Assembly: GCF_019670005.1 (NCBI RefSeq)
Contig: NZ_AP019783.1
Coordinates: 1,818,501 to 1,882,500, forward strand
Source: Methylomagnum ishizawai
GTDB lineage: Bacteria; Pseudomonadota; Gammaproteobacteria; Methylococcales; Methylococcaceae
Length of the DNA stretch: 64,000 nucleotides
Direction of reading: 5' to 3'
Part shown: positions 1-8,711 of the stretch, one piece after another
Position numbering within the stretch: the stretch's first letter is position 1
Layout of the letters: each line of letters opens with the position of its first letter
The notes under the pieces: model-generated
Told to the model about the DNA's origin: nothing
What the model saw: the letters and a program-made list of their open reading frames with translations, nothing else
The model's database searches: none
Made by a program: the position numbers and the translations under genes

Positions 1-67
1 ACAGCCGGGCCAGCAGTTCGTCGTTGGGGCGGGAGGAAATATCGGCGTGGTAATAGGAATGCTTCAT
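1..67 (-). CDS. 5' end of a gene truncated by the window edge
   Basis: An ATG at 67-65 on the minus strand opens a frame that stays open to the window edge (22 codons, beginning MKHSYYHADI). It lies head-to-tail with nothing and begins about 65 bases from the stop of the neighbouring PAS-GGDEF gene, on the same strand. Only the extreme N-terminus is visible, so no family can be assigned. There is no strong ribosome binding site; the start is chosen because it is the only ATG and the downstream codons look like normal high-GC coding sequence. Confidence 0.45.
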   Translation of the reverse strand, partial: MKHSYYHADISSRPNDELLARL

Positions 68-132
68 GGGAAATCCGTATCGGTCCCGGCGCGGGCCGCT
101 TCCGCTGAATTCTAGGGGTTCCGCGCCGGGGT

Positions 133-1377
133 TCAACCCCAGGCCATGACCCGGTTGCGGCCGGCCGCTTGGGCGAGGTGGAGGGCGTTGTCGGCCTGGG
201 CGAGCAGTTGCTCGCCGGAAAGTCCGTGGCGGGGATATTCGGCGATCCCGATGGACAGGGTGCAGCGCAGGGTCTGGCCGGCGTGGTCGATGGCGAGCGC
301 TTCCACGGCGGCGCGCCAGGATTCGGCCCGCCGGGCCGCGTTCATCAGGGGCGCGCCGGGCAGCACCGCCACGAAGACCGCGTCGCCGTAGCGGCAGGCC
401 AGGTCTGCGCCGCGCATCTGGCTTTGCAGGAGGCCGGCCACGGTTTTGAGGGCCGGATCGCCCGCCCGTTGGTCGATCTTCATGGCCACCACGCTGAGGG
501 GCTGGTCTTCCCGGCCCACGCGGTTGAGTTCCCGGTGCAGGGTGGCTTCCAGGTAGTGGCGGTTGAACAGGCCGGTCAGTCCGTCGCGCACCGCGAAGCC
601 GGCCAGTTGCTCCTGTAGCCGCTGGTTTTCCAATAGCCGCATTTCCAGGTGCTCGTTGGCTTCGTGCAGTTGGTCCTCGGCGCGTTTGCGGGCGGTGATA
701 TCGAGCAGGAAGCCCACCACATAGCGGGCGGCGCCCTCGGCGTCGCGCAACGCGCCGACCGATAAATCCCCCCAGAATGGCGTGCCATCCTGGCGGACAT
801 AGGCTTGCTCGACACGGTATTGGGCGATTTCGCCACGCAGCAGGGCACCGATCCGGCCTTGGTCCAGGGAAGCGGAGGGGCGCAGCGCCCGCGCATCGTC
901 CCAGGTGTAGCCGAACAGTTCCAGCCAGCGCGGATTGGCGTCCAGCAGCCGGCCCGTCGCGTCCAACAGCACGATGCCGATCCCGGCTTGGTCGAACATG
1001 GCCCGCCACCAGGCCGACCGGGGGTCCGGGAATCCGTGGGCCGGGTCGTCCTGCGCCTCGTCCAGGCTCAACAAGGCATATTCGCGGCCTTCGATCAGCG
1101 TGCGCTCGGCCTCGACCCGGCACCAGGCGCGGGCTCCCGCGGCGCTGTGCAAGGCCGTGCGGTCCAGGCGGGCCGGTCCGGTCCGGGTGGTTTCGAGCAG
1201 GTGGGCGAGGTCGCCGGGTTCGGAGAAGAACGCCGCCGCCGGGCCGGGCTGGGCGGTGGTTCCGAGCTTTTCCCGCGCCCGGCGGTTGGCGAAGGCGATA
1301 CGGCCATCGTCCAGGGCGACCAGCAGCACGGGACGGGGGATGGGGTCTATCCAGGGGAAAGCGGCACTGGGTGGCAT
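133..1377 (-). CDS. PAS-PAS-GGDEF signalling protein with a degenerate GGDEF domain
   Basis: A 414-residue soluble protein. Two PAS-type sensor regions (about residues 12-110 and 122-235; the second carries the IGIVLLDATGRLLDANP signature) are followed by a short coiled coil and a GGDEF domain (about 265-412, entering at DGLTGLFNRHYLE). GGDEF domains normally make cyclic di-GMP, but this one looks inactive. The metal-binding stretch (usually DxDxFKxxND..GH..GD) is shortened to KIDQRAGD, about ten residues missing, and the signature loop reads YGDAVF instead of GGDEF. No transmembrane segment is seen, so it is probably cytoplasmic. An upstream GTG at 1389 is possible; the ATG at 1377 was preferred. 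A regulatory, non-enzymatic role is inferred. Confidence 0.85.
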   Translation of the reverse strand: MPPSAAFPWIDPIPRPVLLVALDDGRIAFANRRAREKLGTTAQPGPAAAFFSEPGDLAHLLETTRTGPARLDRTALHSAAGARAWCRVEAERTLIEGREYALLSLDEAQDDPAHGFPDPRSAWWRAMFDQAGIGIVLLDATGRLLDANPRWLELFGYTWDDARALRPSASLDQGRIGALLRGEIAQYRVEQAYVRQDGTPFWGDLSVGALRDAEGAARYVVGFLLDITARKRAEDQLHEANEHLEMRLLENQRLQEQLAGFAVRDGLTGLFNRHYLEATLHRELNRVGREDQPLSVVAMKIDQRAGDPALKTVAGLLQSQMRGADLACRYGDAVFVAVLPGAPLMNAARRAESWRAAVEALAIDHAGQTLRCTLSIGIAEYPRHGLSGEQLLAQADNALHLAQAAGRNRVMAWG

Positions 1378-1651
1378 CCGGGGCAACACTGGGGTAGGGG
1401 CGTTGAGGGGGGCCGCGAAGGCCGGGCTAGCCAGGTTCGGTCGGCGTGGGCGCGGCCGCTTCGGCTCGGGGGCAGTATATCCCGGCGGGGAATCCGGGGC
1501 GAGCCACGCGGTCCGGGTTTATGGAAGCGGCCCGTCCATGGCGAAGGCTAGTCCCTCCGCTGCCCTTAAGCAATGCAGGGATTCCCGTATTGCCGGGGCG
1601 GGGTGGCTTTGCTGCAATGCCAAAGCCTGTTTCCAGGCGGAGGGCCGAGAG

Positions 1652-1969
1652 ATGGCCCATGGCAATCGAAACCACTGCTGGATGATGATGCTTATGGACG
1701 GAAAATTCACCATTGGAACCACCATGATCTACGCGCCGCTGCACAGCAATCCGCGGCGCGCCCAATATGTCGGCAAGGAGGCCGTCATCGTCCGCCATCC
1801 GCACTCCGACACCCACGAGGTCTATATCGTCTTCGCTTCCGGGTTGGTGCTGCTGGTGCCGGAATACGATCTCAGGCCCGTCGGCCTGGAACCCGCCCCC
1901 GGCCAGGCCGCCGCGGCCTACGCGCCCAAGACGCCGCCGTCGCGGCAAACTTTATACCGGGTGGCGTAG
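1652..1969 (+). CDS. small conserved-type hypothetical protein
   Basis: A 105-residue protein of unknown function. The ATG at 1652 has a good ribosome binding site (GGAGG at 1639-1643, 8 bases upstream). Later ATGs at 1682-1694 are alternatives, because the recognisable globular part begins around MDGKFTIGTT. The sequence has alternating hydrophobic stretches (EVYIVFASGLVLLVPEYDL) typical of a small beta-rich fold and no signal peptide. It stands alone between the PAS-GGDEF gene (opposite strand) and the CHAD gene. Its stop codon is the first base triplet of a REP-like element. I do not recognise a family. Confidence 0.6.
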   Translation: MAHGNRNHCWMMMLMDGKFTIGTTMIYAPLHSNPRRAQYVGKEAVIVRHPHSDTHEVYIVFASGLVLLVPEYDLRPVGLEPAPGQAAAAYAPKTPPSRQTLYRVA

Positions 1970-2046
1970 CCCGGATGGAGCGAAGCGGAATCCGGGGGTT
2001 CTTGGGGAAACCCGGAGTCCCGGATTCCACTGCGTTCCAGCCTGGC
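1967..2046. repeat. REP-like inverted pair
   Basis: Positions 1967-1996 read as the common proteobacterial extragenic repeat (TAGCCCGGATGGAGCGAAGC and onward to an AATCCGGG end). Positions 2019-2046 carry a diverged copy in the opposite orientation (CCCGGATTCCACTGCGTTCC). The pair forms a stem-loop between two + strand genes. A 15-base part of the same repeat (GGAATCCGGGCTACG) recurs at 13790-13804. Confidence 0.6.
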
Positions 2047-2140
2047 CCGGCGTTGTTTCCTATCGTCCTGGATGCGCGGGGAGACAGGGGGCGGGGTGCC
2101 ATGGGAAAATCCCGGCCCGTTCCTCAGCCACCGCGCCGCT

Positions 2141-3670
2141 ATGAGCGATCTCCTCCGCAGTGAATTCGCGCTGCCTTCCCATGCCAATCCCGCCGAACTG
2201 GCCGATGCCTTGGAGCAAGCCTTCGGCTTCCTGCCCCAGGGACGCCGCCGTTTGGAGCGGGTGTATTACGACAGCTTCGACGGGCGCTTGCGGCGGGCCG
2301 GGTTCGGCTACGCCATCGAGCCGGATGGGGACGCGCTCGCCGTATGGGTGGCCGGACCCGGCGGCGCTTGGTATGAGCCGGTCGCCGTCGCGGCCCCGCC
2401 GCGCTTCGCCCAAGACCTGCCGTCGGCTCCTTGGCGCGGGCCGGTGGCGGCCTTGCTGGATTGCCGGGCCTTGCTACCCCGGCCCGGTATCGCCTTGGTG
2501 CGCGAGATGTTCGTGTGGGAGGACGCGGCGGGCGAGGCGCTGATGCGGGCGGAACTGGATATTCCGGCGCTGGAAGCGCCGCCGCTTCCTGTCCGGTTGC
2601 GGCTGGTCGCGGTCGGCTGCGGGCATAAGCGGTTCCGCCATACCGTGGTGGCTGTGAGCGGACGCTTCGGTTTGGAGCCCGCCCCGGTGGGTGGACGGGC
2701 CGAGGTGTCGGAGTTATCCGGCGTGGCCGGATGCCGGCTCGATCCGGCGGAGCGGGCCGATGTGGCGGCCAAGCGCATCCTGGCGGCCCAGTGGGCGGCG
2801 ATCCGGCGCAACGAGGCCGGTGTCCTGGACCCCATCGACACCGAATTCCTGCACGATTTCAGGGTCGCGGTGCGGCGCACCCGCGCCGCCCTGGGCCAGA
2901 TCAAAGGCGTGTTCCCGGCGGCGGCCACCCTGCGCTATGCCCAGGCTTTCGCGGAGCTCGGGCGCGTCACCGGCGAACCCCGCGATTTGGATGTGTACCT
3001 GTTGGATTTCGAGCGGCACCGGGAGGCGTTGCCGGAGGCTTGGCACGGCGAACTCGAACCGTTGCGGGCGCTGCTCCGCGAACGCGCCGCGGCCGCCCAT
3101 GCCCGGCTCAACGACTATCTCAAGTCCCCCGGCTACCGCAGCATGGCGCGGCAATGGGAGCGCTTCCTGCACCGCGAACCGCCCGCCCGTCCCACCGCGC
3201 CGCAAGCCGCCCTGCCGATCCGGGCGTTGGCCGGCCGCCGCATCTGGAAGCTCTATCGGCGGGTGGTCGCGGAAGGCTTGGCGATAGAACCCGCGAGCCC
3301 CGCCGACCGGCTCCATGAATTGCGCAAGACCGCCAAGAAACTGCGCTATCTGCTGGAATTCTTCCGCGAACTCTATCCGCCGGAGCGGATCGACCCGCTC
3401 ATCAAGGCGCTCAAAGGCTTGCAGGAACATTTGGGCGCGTACCAGGATGCCCAGGCCCAGATCGGGCAGTTACGGGATTTCGCCGAAGCCTTGCGGGCAA
3501 CGGGCGCGCCGACCGGGACGCTGTTGGCCTTGGGTGCCTTGCTGGACCGGCGTTATAACCACGAGCGGCGGTTGCGGGAGGATTTTCCGGACTGCTTCGC
3601 CGGGTTCGCGGCGGCGGGGCGGCGGCGCAAATTCCGGCGTTTGTTCAAGCCCGCGGCCAAGCCGCTATAG
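2141..3670 (+). CDS. CYTH-CHAD domain protein
   Basis: A 509-residue protein. The N-terminal 200 residues look like a diverged CYTH (triphosphate tunnel) domain; the C-terminal half (about 215-505) is a CHAD domain. CHAD is a helical module with two halves, each marked by conserved histidine and arginines that bind polyphosphate: HDFRVAVRRTRAALG in the first and LHELRKTAKKLRYLLE in the second, both visible. CHAD proteins are known to target polyphosphate granules. The CYTH part lacks an obvious ExExK motif at the start (it begins RSEFALPSH), so triphosphatase activity is doubtful. The ATG at 2141 was chosen; an in-frame codon at 2072 would add 23 unlikely residues. Confidence 0.8.
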   Translation: MSDLLRSEFALPSHANPAELADALEQAFGFLPQGRRRLERVYYDSFDGRLRRAGFGYAIEPDGDALAVWVAGPGGAWYEPVAVAAPPRFAQDLPSAPWRGPVAALLDCRALLPRPGIALVREMFVWEDAAGEALMRAELDIPALEAPPLPVRLRLVAVGCGHKRFRHTVVAVSGRFGLEPAPVGGRAEVSELSGVAGCRLDPAERADVAAKRILAAQWAAIRRNEAGVLDPIDTEFLHDFRVAVRRTRAALGQIKGVFPAAATLRYAQAFAELGRVTGEPRDLDVYLLDFERHREALPEAWHGELEPLRALLRERAAAAHARLNDYLKSPGYRSMARQWERFLHREPPARPTAPQAALPIRALAGRRIWKLYRRVVAEGLAIEPASPADRLHELRKTAKKLRYLLEFFRELYPPERIDPLIKALKGLQEHLGAYQDAQAQIGQLRDFAEALRATGAPTGTLLALGALLDRRYNHERRLREDFPDCFAGFAAAGRRRKFRRLFKPAAKPL

Positions 3671-3690
3671 GGCGGACACGCCGGGTCCGC

Positions 3691-4620
3691 CTATGCCTTG
3701 CCGCCGGGGCCGGCCGGTCCCGGCAAAACGCGCGGATTGGCGATGCCATGCGGCACATGCCCGGTCGCCACATGCCCCGAGGCCGAGGCGCAATGCTTCT
3801 GCTGGTCGTCGAAGAAAATATCCGCCCCGAACGCCCGCAAGAATGGCCCCTTGTCCATCCCGCCCAGGAACAAAGCCTCGTCGATGCGGATATTCCACGC
3901 CCTGAGCGTCCTGACCACCCGTTCGTGGGCGGGCGCGCCGCGGGCCGTGACCAGGGCGGTGCGGATCGGGGCCAGGTCGGGCGGGAACAGGCTTTGGATA
4001 TGGTGCAGGCTGGCGAGGAAGGCTTTGAACGGACCGCCGGACAGCGGCGTCTTGGCCTTTTCGACCTCGTTCTCGGTGAACGCGCCAAGGCCGTCGGCTT
4101 GGTAGATGCGCTCGGCTTCGTCGGAGAACAGCACGGCGTCGCCATCGAAGGCGATGCGGAGTTGGGGGTTGGTGCTGTGGGCCGGGTTGGAATCGAGGAT
4201 GGTGGCGGCGGCGTGGCCCGCGGCCAGGGCCTGGGCCACGTCCTCGGCGTTGGCCGATAGGAACAGGTCGGCCCCGAACGCGCCGATGTAGCCGAACGGC
4301 GATTGGCCGCTGGTGAAGGCGGCGCGGGTGATATCCAGCCCGTGGCGGCGGATCGAATTGAACACCCGCAGCCCGGTGTCGGCGCTGTTGCGGGAGAGCA
4401 GGATGACCTCGACCAGGGGTTCCGGCAGCGCCGGGTTCAGGGCCAAAAGTTTTTGCACCAGGGTGAACGCCACGCCGGGTTCCAGGGTCTCATCCTCGTG
4501 CTTGACTTGGTAGCGGCAGAAGGCGTCCTTGCCTTCGGCCTCGAAGATGCGGTGCGACTCGTCCAGGTCGAACAGGGCGCGGGACGAGATGGCGACCACG
4601 AGTTTTTTATCCTGTTTCAT
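3691..4620 (-). CDS. 5'-nucleotidase (PF06189 type)
   Basis: A 309-residue cytosolic protein of the bacterial 5'-nucleotidase family related to eukaryotic cytosolic 5'-nucleotidase I. These enzymes dephosphorylate nucleoside monophosphates. Recognisable stretches are the N-terminal VVAISSRALFDLDESHRI (nucleophile-region aspartates), VILLSRNSADTGLRVFNS, GLDITRAAFTSG, IAFDGDAVLFSDEAE and the C-terminal DIFFDDQQKHC. The start at 4620 begins the family-typical MKQDKKLVVAIS; the open frame extends 25 codons further upstream without similarity. It is divergent from the small membrane protein gene at 4782. Confidence 0.85.
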   Translation of the reverse strand: MKQDKKLVVAISSRALFDLDESHRIFEAEGKDAFCRYQVKHEDETLEPGVAFTLVQKLLALNPALPEPLVEVILLSRNSADTGLRVFNSIRRHGLDITRAAFTSGQSPFGYIGAFGADLFLSANAEDVAQALAAGHAAATILDSNPAHSTNPQLRIAFDGDAVLFSDEAERIYQADGLGAFTENEVEKAKTPLSGGPFKAFLASLHHIQSLFPPDLAPIRTALVTARGAPAHERVVRTLRAWNIRIDEALFLGGMDKGPFLRAFGADIFFDDQQKHCASASGHVATGHVPHGIANPRVLPGPAGPGGKA

Positions 4621-4781
4621 CGCGTTCCGGTCCGGGTGGGGTGGCGGCGGGGCGGTCGCGGCCCGGCGGGTTGCCTGTGTACATTTGCGGCACACTCCCG
4701 CAAAATTCGCTCCCTTGCAAGCGGACTACCCTGCCCATCTTGACCGATTACATAAAGAGAAAACGACAAAGGCAACCCAAC

Positions 4782-5243
4782 ATGAAAGATTTCATCGCTA
4801 AATTCACACGCGGCAAGTTTTCGATTCTATTCCTGATCCTTTTCGTGGCCCTGCTCTACACGGTGTTGAACAACGGGGTGATGCCCCTGGTGATGAGTAT
4901 TGTGAAATCGGACGCCTTTTTCGAGAAGGAGGCGGAGGAGGAGCAATTGGGCCGGATCGAGAACAAGACCCCCCGCATCGGCTATGCCTTGAGCCATTGC
5001 AAGGACGCGGTGAAGGACGAGGGCGACCTATCGGATGCCGCCCAGTTCCTCGACGAGAAATCCGAAGCCTGGGCCTTGGGCAACCGCCATTACATCATCC
5101 GCTCCACCGTCAGGATCATCGACCAGGACAAGGGCCAGGTCGACAGGTTATTCGCCTGCAAGGTCCGCATGATCGCCGACAACGAGGCCGATCCCAATAG
5201 CTGGTCCATCCTGGGCGTGGATTTCAACGAACCTTCCAACTGA
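4782..5243 (+). CDS. small membrane-anchored hypothetical protein
   Basis: A 153-residue protein. After a short basic N-terminus, one hydrophobic segment (about residues 14-36, FSILFLILFVALLYTVL) probably anchors it in the inner membrane with the rest outside the cytoplasm. The remainder is acidic and contains DEKSEAWALGNRHYIIR and VRMIADNEADPNSW, suggesting a small folded domain. No family is recognised. It is a single-gene unit, followed after 110 bases by a hairpin repeat and a rho-independent terminator on the same strand. Confidence 0.6.
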   Translation: MKDFIAKFTRGKFSILFLILFVALLYTVLNNGVMPLVMSIVKSDAFFEKEAEEEQLGRIENKTPRIGYALSHCKDAVKDEGDLSDAAQFLDEKSEAWALGNRHYIIRSTVRIIDQDKGQVDRLFACKVRMIADNEADPNSWSILGVDFNEPSN

Positions 5244-5307
5244 GCGGAGATCGCGCGGGGCGCTGTTTCCGGTCCCATGTCCTAGAGCATTTTCACATTC
5301 CCTATAG

Positions 5308-5332
5308 GGTGGGCACGTATTCCGTGCCCACC
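5308..5332. repeat. perfect 10-bp hairpin, REP-like
   Basis: GGTGGGCACG, a 5-base loop (TATTC), then CGTGCCCACC. The arms match perfectly. The sequence resembles extragenic palindromes scattered in gammaproteobacterial genomes; there is no T-run directly after it. Confidence 0.55.
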
Positions 5333-5354
5333 GGGACGATCCTGCAAATCCCCT

Positions 5355-5388
5355 AACCCTGGGAGGCTGGCCCGCCCCAGGGTTTTTT
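5355..5388 (+). terminator. rho-independent terminator
   Basis: Stem AACCCTGG (5355-5362) pairs with CCAGGGTT (5377-5384) and runs into a T-tract ending at 5388. It is oriented to end transcription of the small membrane protein gene before the convergent hinT gene. Confidence 0.6.
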
Positions 5389-5399
5389 GCGGTCCCGGT

Positions 5400-5741
5400 T
5401 CAGCCCGGTGGCCAAGCCATGGCCCGCCCCCCCAGCACATGCAGGTGCAGGTGGTAGACCTCCTGCCCGCCATCGCTCCGGCAATTGATGACGGTGCGGT
5501 AGCCGTTGGTCAAGCCTTCCAATTCCGCCACTTTCTGCACCGCCCCGAACAAGGCCGCGGCCAGGGCCGGATCGTCGGTCGGCAGGTCGTCCAGGGTGGC
5601 GCAATGCCGTTTGGGGATGACCAGCACATGCACCGGGGCGCGGGGCCGGATATCCCGGAACGCCAGCGCGTGCTCGTTCTCGTAGACCACGGCGGGCTTG
5701 ATCTCGCCGGACACCATCTTGCAAAACAGGCAGTCGGTCAT
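5400..5741 (-). CDS. hinT: HIT-family purine nucleoside phosphoramidase
   Basis: A 113-residue protein matching HinT in length and motifs: the N-terminal CLFCKMVSGEI, the central VHVLVIPKRH and the histidine triad HLHLHVLGG near the C-terminus. HinT proteins hydrolyse nucleoside phosphoramidates such as AMP-lysine in the cytoplasm. It is the last gene of a leftward group after dnaX-ybaB-recR, with 57 bases between recR and hinT, so co-transcription is plausible. Confidence 0.92.
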   Translation of the reverse strand: MTDCLFCKMVSGEIKPAVVYENEHALAFRDIRPRAPVHVLVIPKRHCATLDDLPTDDPALAAALFGAVQKVAELEGLTNGYRTVINCRSDGGQEVYHLHLHVLGGRAMAWPPG

Positions 5742-5798
5742 GGTGGATTTTCCCTTGGGCTGTGGGATGGATGGTTGGGAACGCCGGGCTGACGGGGG

Positions 5799-6398
5799 TC
5801 AGAAATCGCGGCGGCCCTTGAAGGCATGGGCCAGGGTGGTGCCGTCCACGTATTCGAGTTCGCCGCCGAACGGCATCCCATAGGCGATCCGGCTGGTGCG
5901 GACGCCGTCGCGCCGGGCCATCTCGTGGATGTAATGGGCGGTGGCCTCGCCTTCCACCGTGGTGTTGGTGGCGAGGATGGCTTCCTTGACCTCGCCCGAT
6001 TGGAAACGCCGTTCCAGCAGATCCAGCCGCAGTTCGTCCGGGCCGATGCCGTCCAGCGGCGACAAGCGCCCGTGCAGCACGAAGAATACGCCCTGGAAGC
6101 CGGTCGCGGCCTGGTCGATGGCGTGGACCTCGGCGGGGGTTTCCACCACGCACAGCAGGGAGCGGTCGCGCTGGGGGTTGGCGCAGACCGGGCAGAGCGC
6201 GCCCTCGGTCAGGGTGCGGCACTCGGCGCAATGGCCGATCCGGTCGAGGGCGTCCAGCAGCGCCTCGGCCAATTGGCGGGCACCGGGGCGGTTGCGCTGC
6301 AACAGGTGGAAGGCCATGCGCTGGGCCGATTTTGGCCCCACCCCCGGCAGGCAGCGCAGGGCTTGCATCAAGCGGGCGAGGGCACCGGTCGCGGGCAT
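5799..6398 (-). CDS. recR: recombination mediator RecR
   Basis: A 199-residue protein, the normal length for RecR. It has the helix-hairpin-helix region ([17 protein letters not shown]), a four-cysteine zinc finger (CAEC...CPVC) and the Toprim segment starting [14 protein letters not shown]. RecR works with RecF and RecO to load RecA on gapped DNA. The gene begins 14 bases after ybaB in the classical dnaX-ybaB-recR operon. The frame is open far upstream, but the ATG at 6398 gives the family-standard N-terminus. Confidence 0.95.
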   Translation of the reverse strand: MPATGALARLMQALRCLPGVGPKSAQRMAFHLLQRNRPGARQLAEALLDALDRIGHCAECRTLTEGALCPVCANPQRDRSLLCVVETPAEVHAIDQAATGFQGVFFVLHGRLSPLDGIGPDELRLDLLERRFQSGEVKEAILATNTTVEGEATAHYIHEMARRDGVRTSRIAYGMPFGGELEYVDGTTLAHAFKGRRDF

Positions 6399-6412
6399 GG
6401 CGCGGATGGCGA

Positions 6413-6736
6413 CTAGAACGGCAGCTTGAAGCCGGCCGGCAACTCCATACCGCCGGTCAAACCCGCCAGCTTTTCCTGCTTGAGGTTGGCGACCTTGTTG
6501 ACGGCGTCGTTGACGGCGGCGGCGACCAAATCCTCCAGCATGTCGCGGTCGTCCTTCAACAGGCTGTCGTCGATTTCCACCTTCAAGACCTGGCGCTTGC
6601 CGGTCATGGCGATCTTGACCAGCCCGCCGCCGGATTCGCCCTGGACCCGGAGTTCGGCCAATTCCTCCTGGGCTTTCTTCAGGTTTTCCTGCATTTGCTG
6701 CGCTTGCTGCATCAGATGGGCGAGGGGATTCTTCAT
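6413..6736 (-). CDS. ybaB: YbaB/EbfC nucleoid-associated protein
   Basis: A 107-residue protein with the family's N-terminal coiled coil ([19 protein letters not shown]) and the beta-rich core [19 protein letters not shown]. YbaB/EbfC dimers bind DNA as tweezers and affect nucleoid structure. It lies between dnaX and recR as in most proteobacteria. The ribosome binding site is GGAG, about 9 bases before ATG. Confidence 0.93.
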   Translation of the reverse strand: MKNPLAHLMQQAQQMQENLKKAQEELAELRVQGESGGGLVKIAMTGKRQVLKVEIDDSLLKDDRDMLEDLVAAAVNDAVNKVANLKQEKLAGLTGGMELPAGFKLPF

Positions 6737-6757
6737 GGCGGTGGCTCCGGGGCGGGT

Positions 6758-8410
6758 TCAATCCAGGGGTTTGACGGAACCGGGCACGATGCGGGCATCG
6801 AACCGTTCCTTCAAGGCGATGACGTTTTCGTCTTGTTCTATTTCGATCTCCGCCGCCCGTTGGCGTTCTTCCTTTTGCCGCTGGTTTTGCAGGGCGGGGG
6901 TTTCGCCCGCGGGTTCGCCGAGCTTGATGGTGAGCTTGAGCGGACGGCGGAAATAGTCTTGCAGGGCTTTTTCCAGGTTGGCCTCGGTATGGGCGGCGCG
7001 GAGCAGGGCTTGCTTGGGATGCAGCAGCAGGACGCAGGAGGTTTCGTCCAGATGTTCCAGCACGCAGTTGTTGGCCAGTTCGCGGGCCAGGGCGGCGACG
7101 CCGGTGGCGCGGATCAACTCGCGCCAATTGACCTGTCCGGGGATGGGGACGCCGCCGTCCGGGGAGTGCGCCGCCGGGCCGGGGGCCGGAGGTGGCGGCG
7201 CGACCGGGGCGGGTGCCTGGGTATGGGCCGGGGGCGGTTCGGGCCGGGCCTGGGGTGTCGGGGACGGATGGACCAGCCGCGGTGGTTCCGGGCGTGGCGC
7301 GGAAGGCTGGGGCGGGTGGGCCGCGGCCTCCGCCGGACGGAAGGCCAGCATCCGCAGCAGGACCATCTCGAAGCCGCCGCGCGGATCGGGCGCGAGGGGC
7401 AGGTCGCGCTGGCCGACCAGCCCGGTTTGGTAGAACAACTGCAAATCCTCGGCGCTCAGGCGCTGGGCCAGGGCCAGGATGCGCTCGGCGTCCTCGTCGC
7501 GGCGGACCGCCTCGGGTACCCATTGGGCCAGGGCGGCATGGTGCAGGGCGATCAGCAATTGTTGCAGCACGTCGCCGTAATTGGGGGCGTGTTCCGACAG
7601 GGCTTCGACCAAGGCCAACAGCGCCGCCGCGTCGCTCCGGGCCAGGGCGTCCAGCAAATCGAACACGGGCCGCCGCGACACCGTGCCCAGCATGGCGCTG
7701 ACCTCGGCCTCGCCCAGGCGTCCGCCGCCGTGGACGATGGCTTGGTCCAACAGGCTCAGCCCATCGCGCATGGAGCCATCGGCGGCGCGGGCCAGGGCTT
7801 TCACCGCGTTGGCCTCGAATTGGATTTCCTCCTTGCGCAGGATGGATTCCATCTGGGTGCCGATTTGGCCGGGGGTCAGGCGCTTGAGGTTGAACTGCAA
7901 ACAGCGCGATAGCACCGTGACCGGGATTTTCTGGGGGTCGGTGGTCGCCAGCAGGAATTTGATATGGGGCGGCGGTTCTTCCAGGGTCTTCAGCAGGGCG
8001 TTGAAGCTATGCCCCGAGAGCATGTGGACTTCGTCGATCAGGTAGACCTTGTAGCGGCCTTGGCTGGGCGCGTACAGCACATTGTCGAGCAGGTCGCGGG
8101 TGTCCTCGACCTTGGTGCGGGAGGCGGCGTCCACCTCGATCAGATCGACGAAGCGGCCCTCGTCCACTTCCCGACAAACCAGGCAGTGGCCGCAAGGGTC
8201 GGAGCCATGGCGGGATTCGCAATTGATGGCCTTGGCGAGGATGCGGGCCAGGGTGGTCTTGCCCACGCCGCGGGTGCCGGTGAACAGATAGGCGTGGTGC
8301 AGGCGGGCGGTTTCGAGCGCGTGGGTCAAGGCCCTGACGACATGCTCTTGGCCGACGATTTCGCTGAAGTTACGGGGTCGCCACTTGCGGGCTAAAGCCT
8401 GATAGGCCAT
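6758..8410 (-). CDS. dnaX: DNA polymerase III subunits gamma/tau
   Basis: A 550-residue clamp-loader ATPase. The AAA+ module holds Walker A ([13 protein letters not shown]), a four-cysteine zinc module ([16 protein letters not shown]), Walker B ([10 protein letters not shown]) and sensor 1 ([10 protein letters not shown]). The C-terminal third has a proline/alanine-rich linker and a tau-type tail. I see no slippery A-run at the position where E. coli dnaX frameshifts to make gamma, so a separate gamma may be absent or made another way. It starts just downstream of the SRP RNA gene on the same strand. Confidence 0.95.
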   Translation of the reverse strand: MAYQALARKWRPRNFSEIVGQEHVVRALTHALETARLHHAYLFTGTRGVGKTTLARILAKAINCESRHGSDPCGHCLVCREVDEGRFVDLIEVDAASRTKVEDTRDLLDNVLYAPSQGRYKVYLIDEVHMLSGHSFNALLKTLEEPPPHIKFLLATTDPQKIPVTVLSRCLQFNLKRLTPGQIGTQMESILRKEEIQFEANAVKALARAADGSMRDGLSLLDQAIVHGGGRLGEAEVSAMLGTVSRRPVFDLLDALARSDAAALLALVEALSEHAPNYGDVLQQLLIALHHAALAQWVPEAVRRDEDAERILALAQRLSAEDLQLFYQTGLVGQRDLPLAPDPRGGFEMVLLRMLAFRPAEAAAHPPQPSAPRPEPPRLVHPSPTPQARPEPPPAHTQAPAPVAPPPPAPGPAAHSPDGGVPIPGQVNWRELIRATGVAALARELANNCVLEHLDETSCVLLLHPKQALLRAAHTEANLEKALQDYFRRPLKLTIKLGEPAGETPALQNQRQKEERQRAAEIEIEQDENVIALKERFDARIVPGSVKPLD

Positions 8411-8462
8411 TTGGGCTCGCTGCCGGTTATCGACCGTGTAGGCATGGGGGATGGGAGGGTGG

Positions 8463-8568
<106 letters not shown>

Positions 8569-8629
8569 GCCATTGAACTCTGGCGTTGGCTCCGGGCCGT
8601 TTGGACCGGGGCCGTCGATGAGGACGCGC

Positions 8630-8658
8630 ATTATGATGGATGGCTTGTGGCGATTCAA
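8630..8658 (-). promoter_or_regulatory. sigma-70-type promoter, likely for ffs
   Basis: On the minus strand: TTGAAT (8658-8653), 17-base spacer, CATAAT (8635-8630). The start would fall about 55 bases before the mature SRP RNA end, fitting a processed leader. Confidence 0.5.
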
Positions 8659-8711
8659 GCCTTGACTTTTCAAGAAGACGGTTGGCATCCGAAACAACCG
8701 CCTCCGCCGGA

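Noticed and set aside
5799-7523. Long open frame upstream of recR
   Set aside because: It is open by GC bias across ybaB and dnaX; only the RecR part from 6398 has family similarity.
6758-8410. Programmed frameshift in dnaX
   Set aside because: No A-rich slippery sequence with a following hairpin was seen at the usual place.
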